Shown here: piece after piece, positions 36,712 through 47,284 of the stretch | Numbering within the stretch: position 1 is the stretch's first letter | Layout of the letters: each line of letters starts with the position of its first letter | Assembly (NCBI RefSeq): GCF_964340395.1 | Contig: NC_135549.1 | Span: 30,166,832 to 30,230,831, forward strand | Length of the DNA: 64,000 nt | Reading direction: 5' to 3' | From: Glandiceps talaboti | Lineage: Eukaryota > Hemichordata > Enteropneusta > Spengelidae | Program-made: the position numbers and the translations under genes | The notes under the pieces: model-generated | What the model was told of the DNA's origin: nothing | Databases searched by the model: none | What the model saw: the letters and a program-made list of their open reading frames with translations, nothing else

Positions 36712-37447
36712 CTGTGTACAAAATATAGAGAGATGAAGTGTCAATATAAGTAATCAACAAGGTACGTAGTTTCTCTTCTCAATACTTCTATCATAAACAA
36801 GTTTAATAAACTAAACGAATTGCATTGGTCATATGGCTGAGGATGTTATTTCTTTGTTATTATTATTTAAAAAGAAAAAACAATTTTATCATGGCTTTCT
36901 AATTAAAAAATCAATGTGAAACAGCATAGACCAATTCTGTGTTTGTAACTAAATATTCTTTAATAATGCTAGAAAAATTTATAAAAAGGTACAATAAGAA
37001 ACATTTTACACACTTATTATCCTTTTGCAATGTATTGAGTTACAAACAAGGACTTGGCATCTATTGTTTCACATTTATTTATGAAATAGGACTCCATAAT
37101 ATTATTTTATGAATATAAAAAAATTACACATCATCATCCATGATTTGGCCACTACAAATAAATTTCCATGCAAATTACTTACAACAATTAAAACTGTTTG
37201 ACTTTTAAAATCTTTAAAAGACAACATTGGTAAAACAACTTGTCATGTCACGGTATGAATATCAGACTCTATTCTATTGACTATCAAATCAAATGAAAAT
37301 TTATGTCAGATTATAAAACTGAGATAATCTAACAATCAATAAATTACAGTAATTTTAATCAGTTGCCACATTGGCCAGTCAATGTACGTATATTCCTCAA
37401 TGTGTATACAATATATGTTTGTCAAAAATACTAGTAGCAGTACTTAC

Positions 37448-37510
37448 TTGATAAGAAATTACTGGTCCAGCTTGATCCCCTCCCTCGCCGCTAACAGCTG
37501 CACTTGAAGA
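37448..37510 (-). CDS. Uncharacterised coiled-coil/zinc-ribbon protein, exon 2
   Basis: A 63-bp exon with acceptor CTTTTAG ending at 37511 and donor GTAAGT starting at 37447. It encodes SSSAAVSGEGGDQAGPVISY plus Gln: 21 codons, phase 0 on both sides, joining exon 3 exactly. Confidence 0.6.
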
Positions 37511-37906
37511 CTAAAAGTGACAACAAAAAATCTTGAAAAAATCGTGGCTATGCAATTTGATTCATAATATCAAAATTAGGACATCTGTGAAAACCTAATA
37601 AGAAAAATAACGAAAAATGCCTGTAATAATCATACTACTAACAACGAAAATTGAAGCCAATGCGGGTTGCCGGTTGTACACTTCTAAGTTCTATGCATGA
37701 ATAAAATCGGAGTTGTTGGAGGAGTGGGGGGAAGAAATCGTATTTTAGCTTTGTTGTGACCTTGAGTTAGTATAATTACACAGTTATGAATATGGACAAT
37801 TCTCACTGAATTAATTACACCATATACCCTACATCTTTCGTGTAGTAGGGTCTATATGATTACACCGAAATAAATTCGTCATATATGATTTATGGTTTTG
37901 ACTTAC

Positions 37907-37927
37907 CAATAAACTATGGTTGTCCAT
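37907..37927 (-). CDS. Uncharacterised coiled-coil/zinc-ribbon protein, exon 1
   Basis: ATG at 37927-37925, MDNHSLL, donor GTAAGT starting at 37906, phase 0. Short, so it is supported mainly by the good donor and by phase agreement with exon 2. Confidence 0.5.
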
Positions 37928-38990
37928 AGCACACAGACTTCGCTGCGCCTGCATGCAGGTCGCTGCATTCTATTGATAAACAACAAAGCACGACACAATT
38001 ATTACGTAACTAAAAAGAGGCGGTCACGGTGCATGAGGAAGATCGTTTGTGCATGATGAGAACATTTAATTTATTATTAAACCTATAAAGTTCAACGTAA
38101 ACAATGATACCTATTCCCGTCTGGGATTTTGTATTGAATTAGACAAAAACATGTTTGCATGGGTTCAATAGTGAAATTCCTCAGATATCAAATTTCCGAA
38201 TTTATTTGAACTAATAAAGTCTATTTTTGTTACATTAATTTCATTATCATTATTATTATTATTTTCATTATTATTATTATTATTATAAAAAAGATTCTTA
38301 TCTCAGAAACGGTTTCTCCACTCTCCGGGCTCGGTCTGGTCCAATCCCTTCCCGAGGCAGTCCTTGCAGACAGCGCCCCTTGTCCCGAGTCGGAGAAAAA
38401 AATCTCTCGACGACGTTGGAATTCTACGATTTTGGACAAGAGGCGAATCGTTATGACTGCCCCAGGCGCCGTGACTAGGATTGTTACAAACATTATGTTC
38501 AAAATAACCAGACCGAGCCCGGGTTTTAGTAGGTATCTTCGCCATTACGAGTAGCGCTGTCACTCACTGAGTATGTGTGTGCGTGCGTAACCATGAGAAC
38601 ACGAGCAATCGTCAATTTTTTTTATTTCGCGCTGCTTTCGTCTGATGAGTGGTCGTCAGCTCACGGGAGCCCGCCAACATTATCTTATGTATCTAATACA
38701 AAGTTCAATAACAAAAAAACTCCCTGGTCATTTTTTTTAAAAATTTCAATAAAGATAATTTAATATGTGAATTTTATGAATACTTGGACGGGAAACCCCT
38801 CAACCGCTGCGATCATGTTGTAATTTGCATGTGAAAGAGAAAATCTCTGTATTTTCATAATAAAAGGCGCTAAATCTGTGAATGGAACGTAAATGTCGAC
38901 TTGCCATTGGTGGAAAGATATTCCGCATACTAATGATATGCTAAAAATATGTAAATGAGCACTTCCAAATATAGTTTAACGACTAGACTT
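37928..38990. other. Likely promoter side of the minus-strand gene
   Basis: GC-richer stretch at 38300-38560 with an 86-codon minus frame lacking known motifs, and an (ATT)n run at 38244-38284. No confident gene. Confidence 0.4.
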
Positions 38991-39158
38991 ACCTTTATCC
39001 TCGGGATGTTCTAAATACGCGAACGTCTGAGAAAACACTATTAGATACGTCTACGCTATTGAGCCAATCACAGAAAACTACTTTGCATAACCCATCGCGA
39101 CTTTAGAATACAATGTTGCAAAACCTGTATATGTATACATAGTCATGATAGTTGTTAA
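38991..39158 (-). mobile_element. LTR family 1, distal part of left (3') LTR
   Basis: Matches the 28-kb LTR in reverse from the CCCGAGGATAAAGG end to the word ATGTATACATAG. It is cut at TTAA 39155-39158 by the Harbinger-type element and resumes at 42207. Confidence 0.75.
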
Positions 39159-39895
39159 GCCCGGCGCACACACGAGGAAAGTGCTGAGCAAAAAGTCACA
39201 CGTGCCATTTTGCTCAGCAGATTTTGCTCATGTGCGTGCGTAAATATTCATGAGGCTTCGAACGTTCGGGACTGTGAGCCAAATAGTGTGTTTGATAATT
39301 TTAGCCTCGAATGACTTTTTGCTCGTGTGTGCGGCAATCCGTGAGCATAATGCTCATAACTTCTCTAGATCTCTTGAGCGTATGCGTGACAATGACGTAA
39401 ACAATGGAGGGTCCTATGAATTCGGCTACACACTACATGTATGTTCTTACAGTGTGTGTATACTAAAGTCACGTAACAAATAAAATTCACAGGTCTTTTT
39501 TTTTTATATTCCTGAAAATTTCACTAGAATTGTTTCCAGTTATCATCTCTGAAGTTTGAATTGGTAGTATTTATATCTTACTTCAATTGCAAGAAATTAT
39601 GATGAGATTTAATAAGTATACTATCATACATCTGATACAAACTCTCAGGACTACACACATAGGAATAAATTATTTGCAGCCCCAAAATAAATATCAATAT
39701 TGGTTGAATTTGTATTGAGATATACCAAACTAAATATGTTACAGATGATTTAAATAAAACTTCCAAATACTCTCTACTAATGTCGCCTATTTTCATGAGG
39801 CCCGTGAACTGGCATGACATATAACCCCTTGACCTTTGACATAGAGACGGAAATCGATCGTGTTGGTGGATTGAAAGATATAATCTTATCATAAT

Positions 39896-40082
39896 GAGGT
39901 TATAAATGGTCCGCTCGGGTATTTGGTAGCGGATATAAGACCTCTTGGAGGAAAATTAGCATATTTGGGTGAAATAATCACCTCGCTCCGCTCAGTGGTT
40001 ATTTCCCGCCAAATATGCTTATTTACCCCCAGAGGTCTTAAGTATCCGCTACCATATACCCTCGCGAGCTGTGTATAACCTC
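39896..40082. mobile_element. Foldback MITE nested in the Harbinger element
   Basis: Ends GAGGTTATA and TATAACCTC; internal arms GTAGCGGATATAAGACCTCT and AGAGGTCTTAAGTATCCGCT pair, and GAAATAATCACC pairs with GTGGTTATTTC across the centre. About 187 bp, no ORF. Confidence 0.75.
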
Positions 40083-40098
40083 TAAATAATTTATGTGT

Positions 40099-40897
40099 TT
40101 AGTGATTTATCATGTGATCCTGCCATGGAACAGATCCTAATCCAGAGAAGTGGGTTGTAAGAAGTTGACACTGTTCCTTTGCAATTCTTGTTGGATTCCT
40201 ATATCCACCGTGAGCCAGTCCAATCAGGGTTGGGTCATTTCTCCATGCTCCAGAGGTGAATCTGCAAAGATTAACATCTTCAACATCACAAACACTTGTG
40301 TATGCATGTTTGTTTTTCTTTACCATGTAATTGTGTAAACAACATGCTGCTAAAATTATGTCAGTAACCTTGTCGAGACTAAGGTTGATTGTTGTTAGAA
40401 ATACACAAAATGTATTGGCCAAAATACCAAAAGCATTTTCAACAACACGCCTGGCCTGAGACAAACAATTTTTTTCTTTGTCTAAATATCTGTGAGGATA
40501 TGGTTTCATCATATGTTATTGCTCAGAGCAAAAGCATCATCACCTACGATGTGATCGTTAATGTCAGACTCCAGGATTCCTTGAATGTTTTTTGCTGGTG
40601 GTAAATTGAGTAAGTTTTCATCCAAAGCATTCCTAAGAGTAGAATCATTGTAAACTCCAGCATCCCCCGCACACCCTACAGCTCCAACATCTACATAAAT
40701 GAATTGATAATTTGCATCCACTAAAGCTAACAATAAATCACTAAAAAATGCTTATAGTTGAAGAATTCTGAACCAGTGTTATTTGGCTGTTTGATAGCAA
40801 TATGTTTTCCATCGATTGCCCCAACACAGCAGGGATAGTTCCATTTTCTTTCAAATTCTTCAGCTACTTCTAGCCACTCTTCTGTGGATGATGGAGT
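40099..40897 (-). pseudogene. Harbinger DDE transposase, last exon, two frameshifts
   Basis: Acceptor TTTTGCAG ends at 40898. The conserved blocks are CCVGAIDGKHIAIK (first catalytic Asp), LLALVDANYQFIYVDVGAVG, IVGDDAFALS (second Asp) and RRVVENAFGILANTF (catalytic Glu), followed by AACCLHNYMV. All three acidic residues survive, but one shift near 40745 in a T-run and another near 40512 break the frame. TAA/TGA closes it at 40099. No N-terminal exon is visible: the sequence to the right is occupied by the plus-strand BESS-type exon. Confidence 0.88.
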
Positions 40898-40949
40898 CTG
40901 CAAAAGATTTACAAAATCAAAGATTATTTATTTACTTTATTTTTTATAG

Positions 40950-41646
40950 CCGTCACCAATGATGCATGAAGACTCATCACTTGATGGCAGTGAGATGACA
41001 GGGAATATAGATCATGATAATGAGGATACTATTGATACTATAGAGCAACTGAGCCAACAAGATATTAATGATGATAGTACAAAGCCAACTAAGCCTATAC
41101 AAGTAAAACCGAAATCATCAAGGAAAAGGGGAGCCGATGAGGAATACAATTTATTAAAAGGGTTAGTGAAATCAATATCCGAAAGAGAGAGCAGAAGGCA
41201 AATGAGCACTAACAATGCCCTTGATACATTTGGTACGTTATGTATCAAAAACACTTTCTGACTTGGAACCAAGAATGAGGCATTATGCACAACATGAAAT
41301 AAATGAGATACTGTTCCGTGCTCAAACTAGAACATTGACAATCCAACACCCGCAGATGTATATGCCTCAAGTGAACCACTGGATGACACCACATCGGCAA
41401 ATACCAACTGGTTCTCCTAGTTGCTTATCACATTGGCTACCACCAAACCAGCATCCAATACACCAGCACAACACGACATCACAAAACCAACAACAGCCAG
41501 TTTGTTTTGCTACCTACTCAACACATCAGCAAAATAACTGGCTATCAGTACCACCCAACCAAGAACTACGAGTACCACCAAATGAAGGACTACCAATACC
41601 ATCAAACCAAGAACTACCAGTTAGTTTAACTACTCACCAAACATAA
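40950..41646 (+). pseudogene. MADF/BESS-like accessory protein of Harbinger element, one frameshift
   Basis: Acceptor TTTTTTATAG ends at 40949. An acidic N-terminal part (NIDHDNEDTIDTIEQLS), a basic KPKSSRKRG patch and, after a shift near 41232, YVSKTLSDLEPRMRHYAQHE then INEILFRAQ, resembling the BESS-type helical motif of second proteins in Harbinger transposons. A Gln/Pro-rich tail with PPNQE and PSNQE repeats follows to TAA. These proteins help nuclear import and DNA binding of the transposase in characterised Harbingers. Confidence 0.7.
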
Positions 41647-42206
41647 CATGATCAATCTGTCTGATTCTGAGAGAAAGAGCACCAAAACATACTTCCCTCA
41701 TTTCCTATTAGAATAGCATAGATAATATTGTACATTGTAAAACAAGCAATCTAACGATTGAAAGAACTCCTCTGGTTTGTAATAGAATAGAATAGCCTTA
41801 TTTGCATTATATGACATTGTTGCATTCTCATGAACAAACTTATATGTGGTGATACTAAGATAGTTTCACATCAAATTTTGGTGAAATTGGCTTAGTATGG
41901 ATGATGTCTACCCAAGTTAGCGGTATATGATTATCGCCTGTATCAAAATAAAATGTATAATTTGTGTTAATCGTCATTGTCACGCATGCGCTCAAGAGAG
42001 AAGTTGTGAGCATTTTGCTCACGGTTTGCCGCACACATGAGCAAAAAGTCATTTGAGGCAAAAATTATCAAACACGCTAGATATTTGGCTCACATCCCCG
42101 AACGTTCAAAATCTCATGAAAATTTACACGCACACATGAGCTATCTGCAGAGCAAAATGGCATGAATGACTTTTTGCTCAGCACTTTGCTCGTGTGTGCG
42201 CCGGGC

Positions 42207-42453
42207 TTAAGGGCATCACGTACTAAGTAGAAGTGCATGAACTATTATTAGAAATACAAAACTGGGTCTTATCGTATGAAAAGGTCAACGAACGTACGAA
42301 CATCTACGGTGAAATATACAACACGTCAAAAGTAACTAAAAGGCCTAAGTATAAACAAATTGTAAACGGCACTTCAGTTAACGCGGTGTTTAGCATAATA
42401 AACACTGTATCCGTTGTCCAATCTAGAACTACGCAATACGTAAAACTGTCATA
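42207..42453 (-). mobile_element. LTR family 1, proximal part of left (3') LTR
   Basis: Continues the LTR after the Harbinger insertion and starts (minus strand) at TATGACAGTTTTACG. Immediately outside is a purine-rich AAGAGCGGGG, a good polypurine tract, matched by TTGAGAGAGGG at the second element (54469-54480). Confidence 0.8.
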
Positions 42454-42879
42454 TTAGCCCCGCTCTTGACAATGAAGTGAAGTCCCAACCATTGTCTCGA
42501 AAAACTCCTAAAAATTGAACGATGCTTAAACGTTGGCAAAAATTGTGAAATCCTACTATAGTAAAAATATTCTGACGAAACTACTATCACAAGATTTCAT
42601 ATTTCTAAACATTCTAACATGAAAGTGAAACTTCTACTATAAATCTTACCTTCTAAAAAATGTTTGCGATGTTAATGGGTCCCAACCTCCATCGTACATG
42701 TACACATATAATTCAATAAATTAAATACATCTATTTAAGTAGAGTTTGTATAGTTCATAAAATAGTGTCCTTATAAAATGTCTTCTTTCTTCTTAACACA
42801 AAATTAATTAGGCCTAGTACTGTACGTACATCCTTCTATGTAGCCGGTGCGCGGGATGGTGCTACCGGTTCCTAACTCT

Positions 42880-43693
42880 TCAGAGATCTACATTCTTGCC
42901 TTGGGTAGGCGGACTGTCTAGTTCTTCATTGAAATCTTCAGTTTCGCCCGGGGGAGATAGCTCAGATAAGATAACTGCAGGGGTCTTGGTTTTCTTGTTC
43001 TTCTTAGCTCTCTTTCTTGGTGGCGATGTTTGCGTCCCAGTTTGCGTCGATTCTGCAGCTACAAGTCGCTTTACATTAAGTGTTGTCTTCGCTTGTTGTG
43101 GTGATGCTTGTCGTTCCGTGTACACCGTATGCATTGCCACCTGTTGCTTCAGATGGTAAACTCTTTTCGTGGTTACTTCCTGGTCTACTTCAGGACTTGC
43201 GAAATGTATTTCTTCAATTTTCTCTACATCCTTAGCATGAAGTTGAATCAGCGAAGAGAACGGAAACCCTTCTTACCTACGTTCGTGAACCATTTCTTCT
43301 CATCGAATTTTCTTGACCTTGTACACATGGGTGACAATTGTATTGGTAGGTGTGGTGAAAAGCAGCCTTACACCGAGGGCAAACCCTACGGTTGTGTTGA
43401 TCTAGAATAAACTGGTTCATCGTCGTTGTGCTAAAGTATGCATTACCTCTTTCGATGTAAGTGCCGGGTTTGGTTTTTGGGGGACTAAATTTGTAAGAAT
43501 CACAGTAATTCTCGGTAGTGAACTCACCATATATGGGATATCTCCTTGGCAACCAACTGTACACGCCTCTGTCATGTGGGCGAGGTGCTTTACCATGTAC
43601 CAAGATACCAATATTATTTATGGGGTGAATGTCTGCTTTGTGGGAGTTATTCGACTTGTAGACAGTCATATTTCTAAAGTCTTCAGAAGTCAC
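42880..43693 (-). pseudogene. Extra ORF of LTR element 1, between integrase and 3' LTR
   Basis: Two consecutive minus frames, 43693-43277 and about 43250-42880, separated by a shift. The first has PINNIGILVHGK and a Cys cluster CPRCKAAFHHTYQYNCHPC. The second has FPFSSLIQLHAKDVEKIEEI, TTKRVYHLKQQ and a basic PPRKRAKKNKKTK run before an acidic end. A related ORF lies in the same relative position of element 2 (55058-55500). It occupies the place of a third ORF in Ty3/gypsy elements; no signal peptide or membrane helix argues for an envelope. Function unknown. Confidence 0.6.
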
Positions 43694-44063
43694 TATACTA
43701 CGATGTAGTTAAAGCAGTTTACATTCAGAACACTCATAGAAATCGTACATGGTCCTTTGGTTGGAGTCACTTTCTTTCTCATGGAGTGGGACATGATGTA
43801 ACGGATAAAAGAAAATAAACAAAATATCGGGGAATATTGGCTTAAATATATGCAAGGGCATTTATTTCGTAACATAAATAAAAAGTAAAAATATTTACAA
43901 AGCAGGCTGCACTGGGCAGAGATCGCCAATGTCTCTTAGAAGTGTCGCACAACACTCCTGTGTACCCGTAGTCATCATGTTTGGCGTTTTAATCAGTGTC
44001 TGTATTGATTCCTAATTCCCATTTGCCGTATCGTTTTGGTGCTTGTCTGCGTCTTTTGGGATA

Positions 44064-44378
44064 TCAATATGTTGGCAGAATTGTTTCCTCAGTTGCATTG
44101 GAGCAATTACTCTGGTCGTCGCTAACCTTATTTTCATTTTTATCGACGATAGATGCAGGGGTTGGTTCATTGTTGGTCGCTAAATTTCCCGTTTTCTTCT
44201 GCCAGTCCTGGTTCTCTTTGCCCTGGTATTGCTTAAGTCGATCAAAATGGACAGTCTGTGGTCTGCTATGTTTTCTACGTTGGATCCTATATGTGATGTC
44301 GGTCAATTTATCCGTAATAAGAAAGGGTCCATCCCAATGTCGGGCGTCAATTTCTTTGACATTCCTCTTTTGAACCAC
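44064..44378 (-). pseudogene. Ty3/gypsy integrase C-terminal segment
   Basis: ARHWDGPFLITDKLTDITYR followed by IQRRKHSRPQTVHFDRLKQY: the GPY/F-type end of gypsy integrases. A preceding block in another frame, VGQFLWLRNEWFKRGMS, joins directly to the LTR end at about 44410. Gag, protease, reverse transcriptase and most of integrase are therefore deleted. Confidence 0.85.
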
Positions 44379-44409
44379 TCATTACGCAGCCACAGAAACT
44401 GACCGACTT

Positions 44410-44614
44410 TACTTGGATCCTAGGGACGTTCTAAATAGGTGAACGTCTGAGAAAACACTACTAGATACATCTGAGCTATTGGGTCAATCACAAAAAACTA
44501 ATTTGCATAACTCATCGCAACTATAGAATACAATGTTGCAAAACCTGTATATGTTTACATAGTTTTAAGGGTAACATCACATACTAAGTAGAATTAGAAG
44601 TGCATGAACTATTA
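44410..44614 (-). mobile_element. LTR family 1, distal part of right (5') LTR
   Basis: Matches the 28-kb LTR in reverse from CCTAGGATCC to GTGCATGAACTATTA. It includes the uninterrupted GTTTTAAGGG site that is broken by the Harbinger in the other LTR. It stops short of the TATAAATAGCCC segment and is fused to integrase sequence. Confidence 0.78.
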
Positions 44615-45250
44615 GGCTGCGCAATTTTGTTTGACGTCACCCCAAGACCCTAAAACGTAGGAGGGGGGGGGGGGTTTACAAAACAAACTAATTATATATT
44701 CCAAAATATGCAAATGAGATAATATAAGAAAATTGAAAGCAAATATCCATAATAGAAAGCCCTTATCTTTCGCATTTAAGCAGATTTCATACATCAGATG
44801 TTTACAGTGTCATGTACATACAAAGGTTGTGTGTACAACAGACAATTTCATTGAAATAATATACTCAAGCATATAAGTTGAACAACATTTTATTGAACCA
44901 GTTTGATACAAACTTACAATAAGATATACTGGCCTTTTGCCCAACACCATGAAAGTTAAAATGTCATTTTGATGAAGTCCATCTGTACTGCACAACATGC
45001 ATGGTACAGTGTCATGACAACAGTAAAAAATTTCATGGCAAAAAAATTTAACAGTTGGAATAAACTAACAACGAACAATACTGGTTTAATGTGCATATTT
45101 ACACTGCACAACATGCAAGGTACAGTTGTACTTCAGATGCCATAGTCAAAACAATTTTCTGAACTCCATGTATCAAACACATTAATGGAGAATGGGTGTG
45201 ACAACCACAAACAGTCAGAACTGGGCAAATTTTCTCTTTTTGGCTTTATT

Positions 45251-45579
45251 TCATACGCGCTCTTTCACAGAGTTGGCCTTACAAGTGACACACACTGGAT
45301 GGACTGTCTGGTATGTAGCTTTCATTTCCTCAGTCACAGGGAAAACATGTTCATCACCACAGCTGTAACAGACATCTGGTAGGCTGAGTTTGGCTGAGTA
45401 GTAATGTGTTGAGATTTCACTGCAACAACTCTGATTCTGGCTCACTACACATATATGTTCCATAGAGAGGATGACCTGATTGTACTAGTAACCCACCACA
45501 GGTATAACGACAAACATCTAGGAGTGCCTGAAGTTGTTGTTTTTGCTGTGAATAAAGCTCCTTTGCAGAATAAATACAC
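45251..45579 (-). pseudogene. Cys-rich cargo protein, exon 2
   Basis: Acceptor TTTGATAG ends at 45580. In phase with exon 1 it reads CIYSAKELYSQQKQQLQALL, DVCRYTCGGLL, GHPLYGTY, then, after a shift near 45430, HYYSAKLSLPDVCYSCGDEH and HPVCVTCKAN, ending at TGA 45251-45253. CYSCG...CVTC forms a four-Cys zinc site. The set 'C--C-KPR--Y-A---L', 'YTCGG' and 'LPDVCY-C' recalls an uncharacterised multicopy family of cnidarians and other invertebrates (memory, not a search). Confidence 0.62.
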
Positions 45580-45839
45580 CTATCAAAGAGAAATAGAAAA
45601 CAGAGAAATTCATATTTGTATTATTTTTGACATATACTGGTATAACATATACTACATGTATACATAGAAAATACACATAACAAGACTGTAAATGTCTCCA
45701 GTGTACTGGGTTCTGTCCTTTCTCTTCCCTTCATTCACACTGCACAGTATTTACTACATTGAATAGTTTGGAGGAGACTACAAATGGGAAAAGAGATATC
45801 TAATGTATAGTGGATAATATCAAATGTACTATGCCTTAC

Positions 45840-46363
45840 CTGGGCTTTTTGCAATCTATGCAGGACACCACAGCTCTAACTGTTTCACCACTCAGTCCGA
45901 AGTTGATGTTTGCTGCATCAATTACCCGTCCCTTTCTGCTGGGGCAATGAGCTTCAATCATTACGGAACCCGGGGTTACGGAAAAGGCGTTCTGAGGTTG
46001 TACATCATCAGTGTTTTTATTGTTGTCTTCCTTCAATTGAACATCGAAAAGAATGTAATACTTTTGGAACCGATCACACGTTTTTGCAATAGTCAACCCC
46101 GGACTCACCCCTATCTTCTCACTTTCACCACTTTTTTCCAACTGTAACAGGAAACAAGACGTTCTGCCATTTTTTGCAATTTTTGTTTTGAATGGACCAT
46201 GTTTGTTGTGACTAGCGAGAACCAGCCCTTTGTATAGTGCAGCGAAGTTATCGGATGAACTGACTTCGAATGCGTACCAATCCATTGCGACCTTCTTGTT
46301 CTGTGTCACTCGGCAAGTTATAATTTCGCGTATTCCCGTTGTTTTGTGAACGTCTTTTGCCAT
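45840..46363 (-). CDS. Cys-rich cargo protein, exon 1
   Basis: ATG chosen at 46363 (MAKDVHKTTG); the open frame extends 24 bases further without ATG. Donor GTAAGG starts at 45839. The 174 residues are intact: MDWYAFEVSSSDNFAALYKG, LVLASHNKHGPFKTKIA, FLLQLEKSGESEK, SVMIEAHCPSRKG and, at the end, VSCIDCKKP. Mixed alpha/beta in appearance, one CxxC. The strong conservation of frame in exon 1 contrasts with the shift in exon 2. Confidence 0.65.
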
Positions 46364-46602
46364 CTTCCTCCATTTACCCACAGACACCCCCCAAAAAAAT
46401 CAATAGACAACACGTCCTAGCCTCTAGATTTTACCACTCGACAACGACATATGCACGAGGACTCGGAAGATGCTGAGATGAACAGATATCTGACGTCATA
46501 TGACCCCATTTGACCTCATTTACATATTTGTTTGTATTCGTGAATTTTCGGATTTACTTAGGCGCGCGCTGACGTCAAACATAATTTTGAATTTCTGCAG
46601 CC

Positions 46603-46806
46603 TTATTAGAAATACAAAACTGGGTCTTATCGTATAAAAAGGTCAACGAACATACAAACATCTAGGGTGAAATATACAACGCGTCAAAAGTAACTTAAAG
46701 GCCTAAGTATAAACAAATTGTAAACTTCAGTTAACGCGGTGTTTAGCATAATAAACACTGTATCCGTTGTCCAATCTAGAACTACGCAATACGTAAAACC
46801 GTCACA
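46603..46806 (-). mobile_element. LTR family 1, proximal part of right (5') LTR
   Basis: Continues after the TTA-flanked element and starts on the minus strand at 46806 with TGTGACGGTTTTACG, the same start as the 28-kb copy. Confidence 0.8.
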
Positions 46807-47074
46807 CATGGATAACAGAATTAAGAATATGTAAGATAACTTTGAGAGAATGTTTGTTTGCTTGTGATTTTCAAGATCAAAAAGACTGATTGACCATTGA
46901 AAAGTTATGAGATCAATTCAGATTCACTACAGTACAATTGAAACTTGATCTAATAAAAGGACAAAATATTGTAGTGATGGATGGTTTATGTATTTATGTT
47001 TGTGTTGGTCTAAGGATTCATACTGCTTTCCATTGTTGTAATCACTGATCTTTGTGTATATTGATTTTCAAAAG

Positions 47075-47216
47075 GTGCCAACTAGAGAAACGTCAACATG
47101 GCTTCTCCATGAACTCGTCAAAGCAGCAAAAGTGGGAAGAGAAAAGAAAAACAGAAGAAACCTTGTAATAACACGTGAAAGTTATTCTGTCAAGAATAGA
47201 CACAGAATGTCAAGAT
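47075..47216 (+). CDS. Candidate exon upstream of P2X7-like gene
   Basis: Acceptor CAAAAG ends at 47074 and donor GTAAGT starts at 47217. The frame reads VPTRETSTWLLHELVKAAKV then GREKKNRRNLVI, basic, ending in phase 1. It is phase-compatible with a possible exon starting at 47971 but not directly with 48503. Confidence 0.4.
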
Positions 47217-47284
47217 GTAAGTTCGAAAATCAAATTGTTACAATTCCACTACTCAATCTTTGGGTTTGTACATTTTTAGCACCA

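Larger units (their letters stand above)
39159..42206. mobile_element. PIF/Harbinger-type DNA transposon, 3.05 kb
   Basis: Inverted termini of about 200-230 bp: left GCCCGGCGCACACACGAG..., right ...CTCGTGTGTGCGCCGGGC, both followed inward by GCTCAGCA/TGCTCAGCA and TTTTTGCTC words. TTAA flanks both ends (39155-39158 and 42207-42210). The sister LTR at 44.5 kb has the uninterrupted site GTTTTAAGGG, so the insertion point is seen directly. Cargo: a DDE transposase on the minus strand and a MADF/BESS-like second protein on the plus strand, the usual two-gene content of Harbinger elements. A smaller foldback sits inside. Confidence 0.88.
44615..46602. mobile_element. 1.99-kb DNA element with TTA target duplication and a cargo gene
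   Basis: Left terminus GGCTGCGCAATTTTG...TTTGACGTCA; right terminus, in reverse complement, GGCTGCAGAAATTC...TTTGACGTCA. TTA flanks both sides (44612-44614 and 46603-46605), and the sister LTR has GAACTATTATTAG with a single TTA, so the duplication is directly visible. A 3-bp TTA duplication is typical of PIF/Harbinger. No transposase is inside; it carries one two-exon gene. A 12-G run lies near 44665. Confidence 0.8.

Noticed and set aside
38303-38563. Minus frame of 86 codons starting MTALLVMAKIPTK
   Set aside because: GC-rich composition explains the open frame; no donor in good context and no motif. It may be promoter or UTR.
42880-43693. Envelope glycoprotein of an endogenous retrovirus
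   Set aside because: No signal peptide, no membrane helix and a basic run at the C-terminal side; only the position matches.
43996-44373. Plus frame of 125 codons
   Set aside because: Shadow of the integrase C-terminal segment on the minus strand.
45824-46147. Plus frames over 45824-46147
   Set aside because: Shadow of the minus-strand Cys-rich exon 1, which has better splice and composition evidence.
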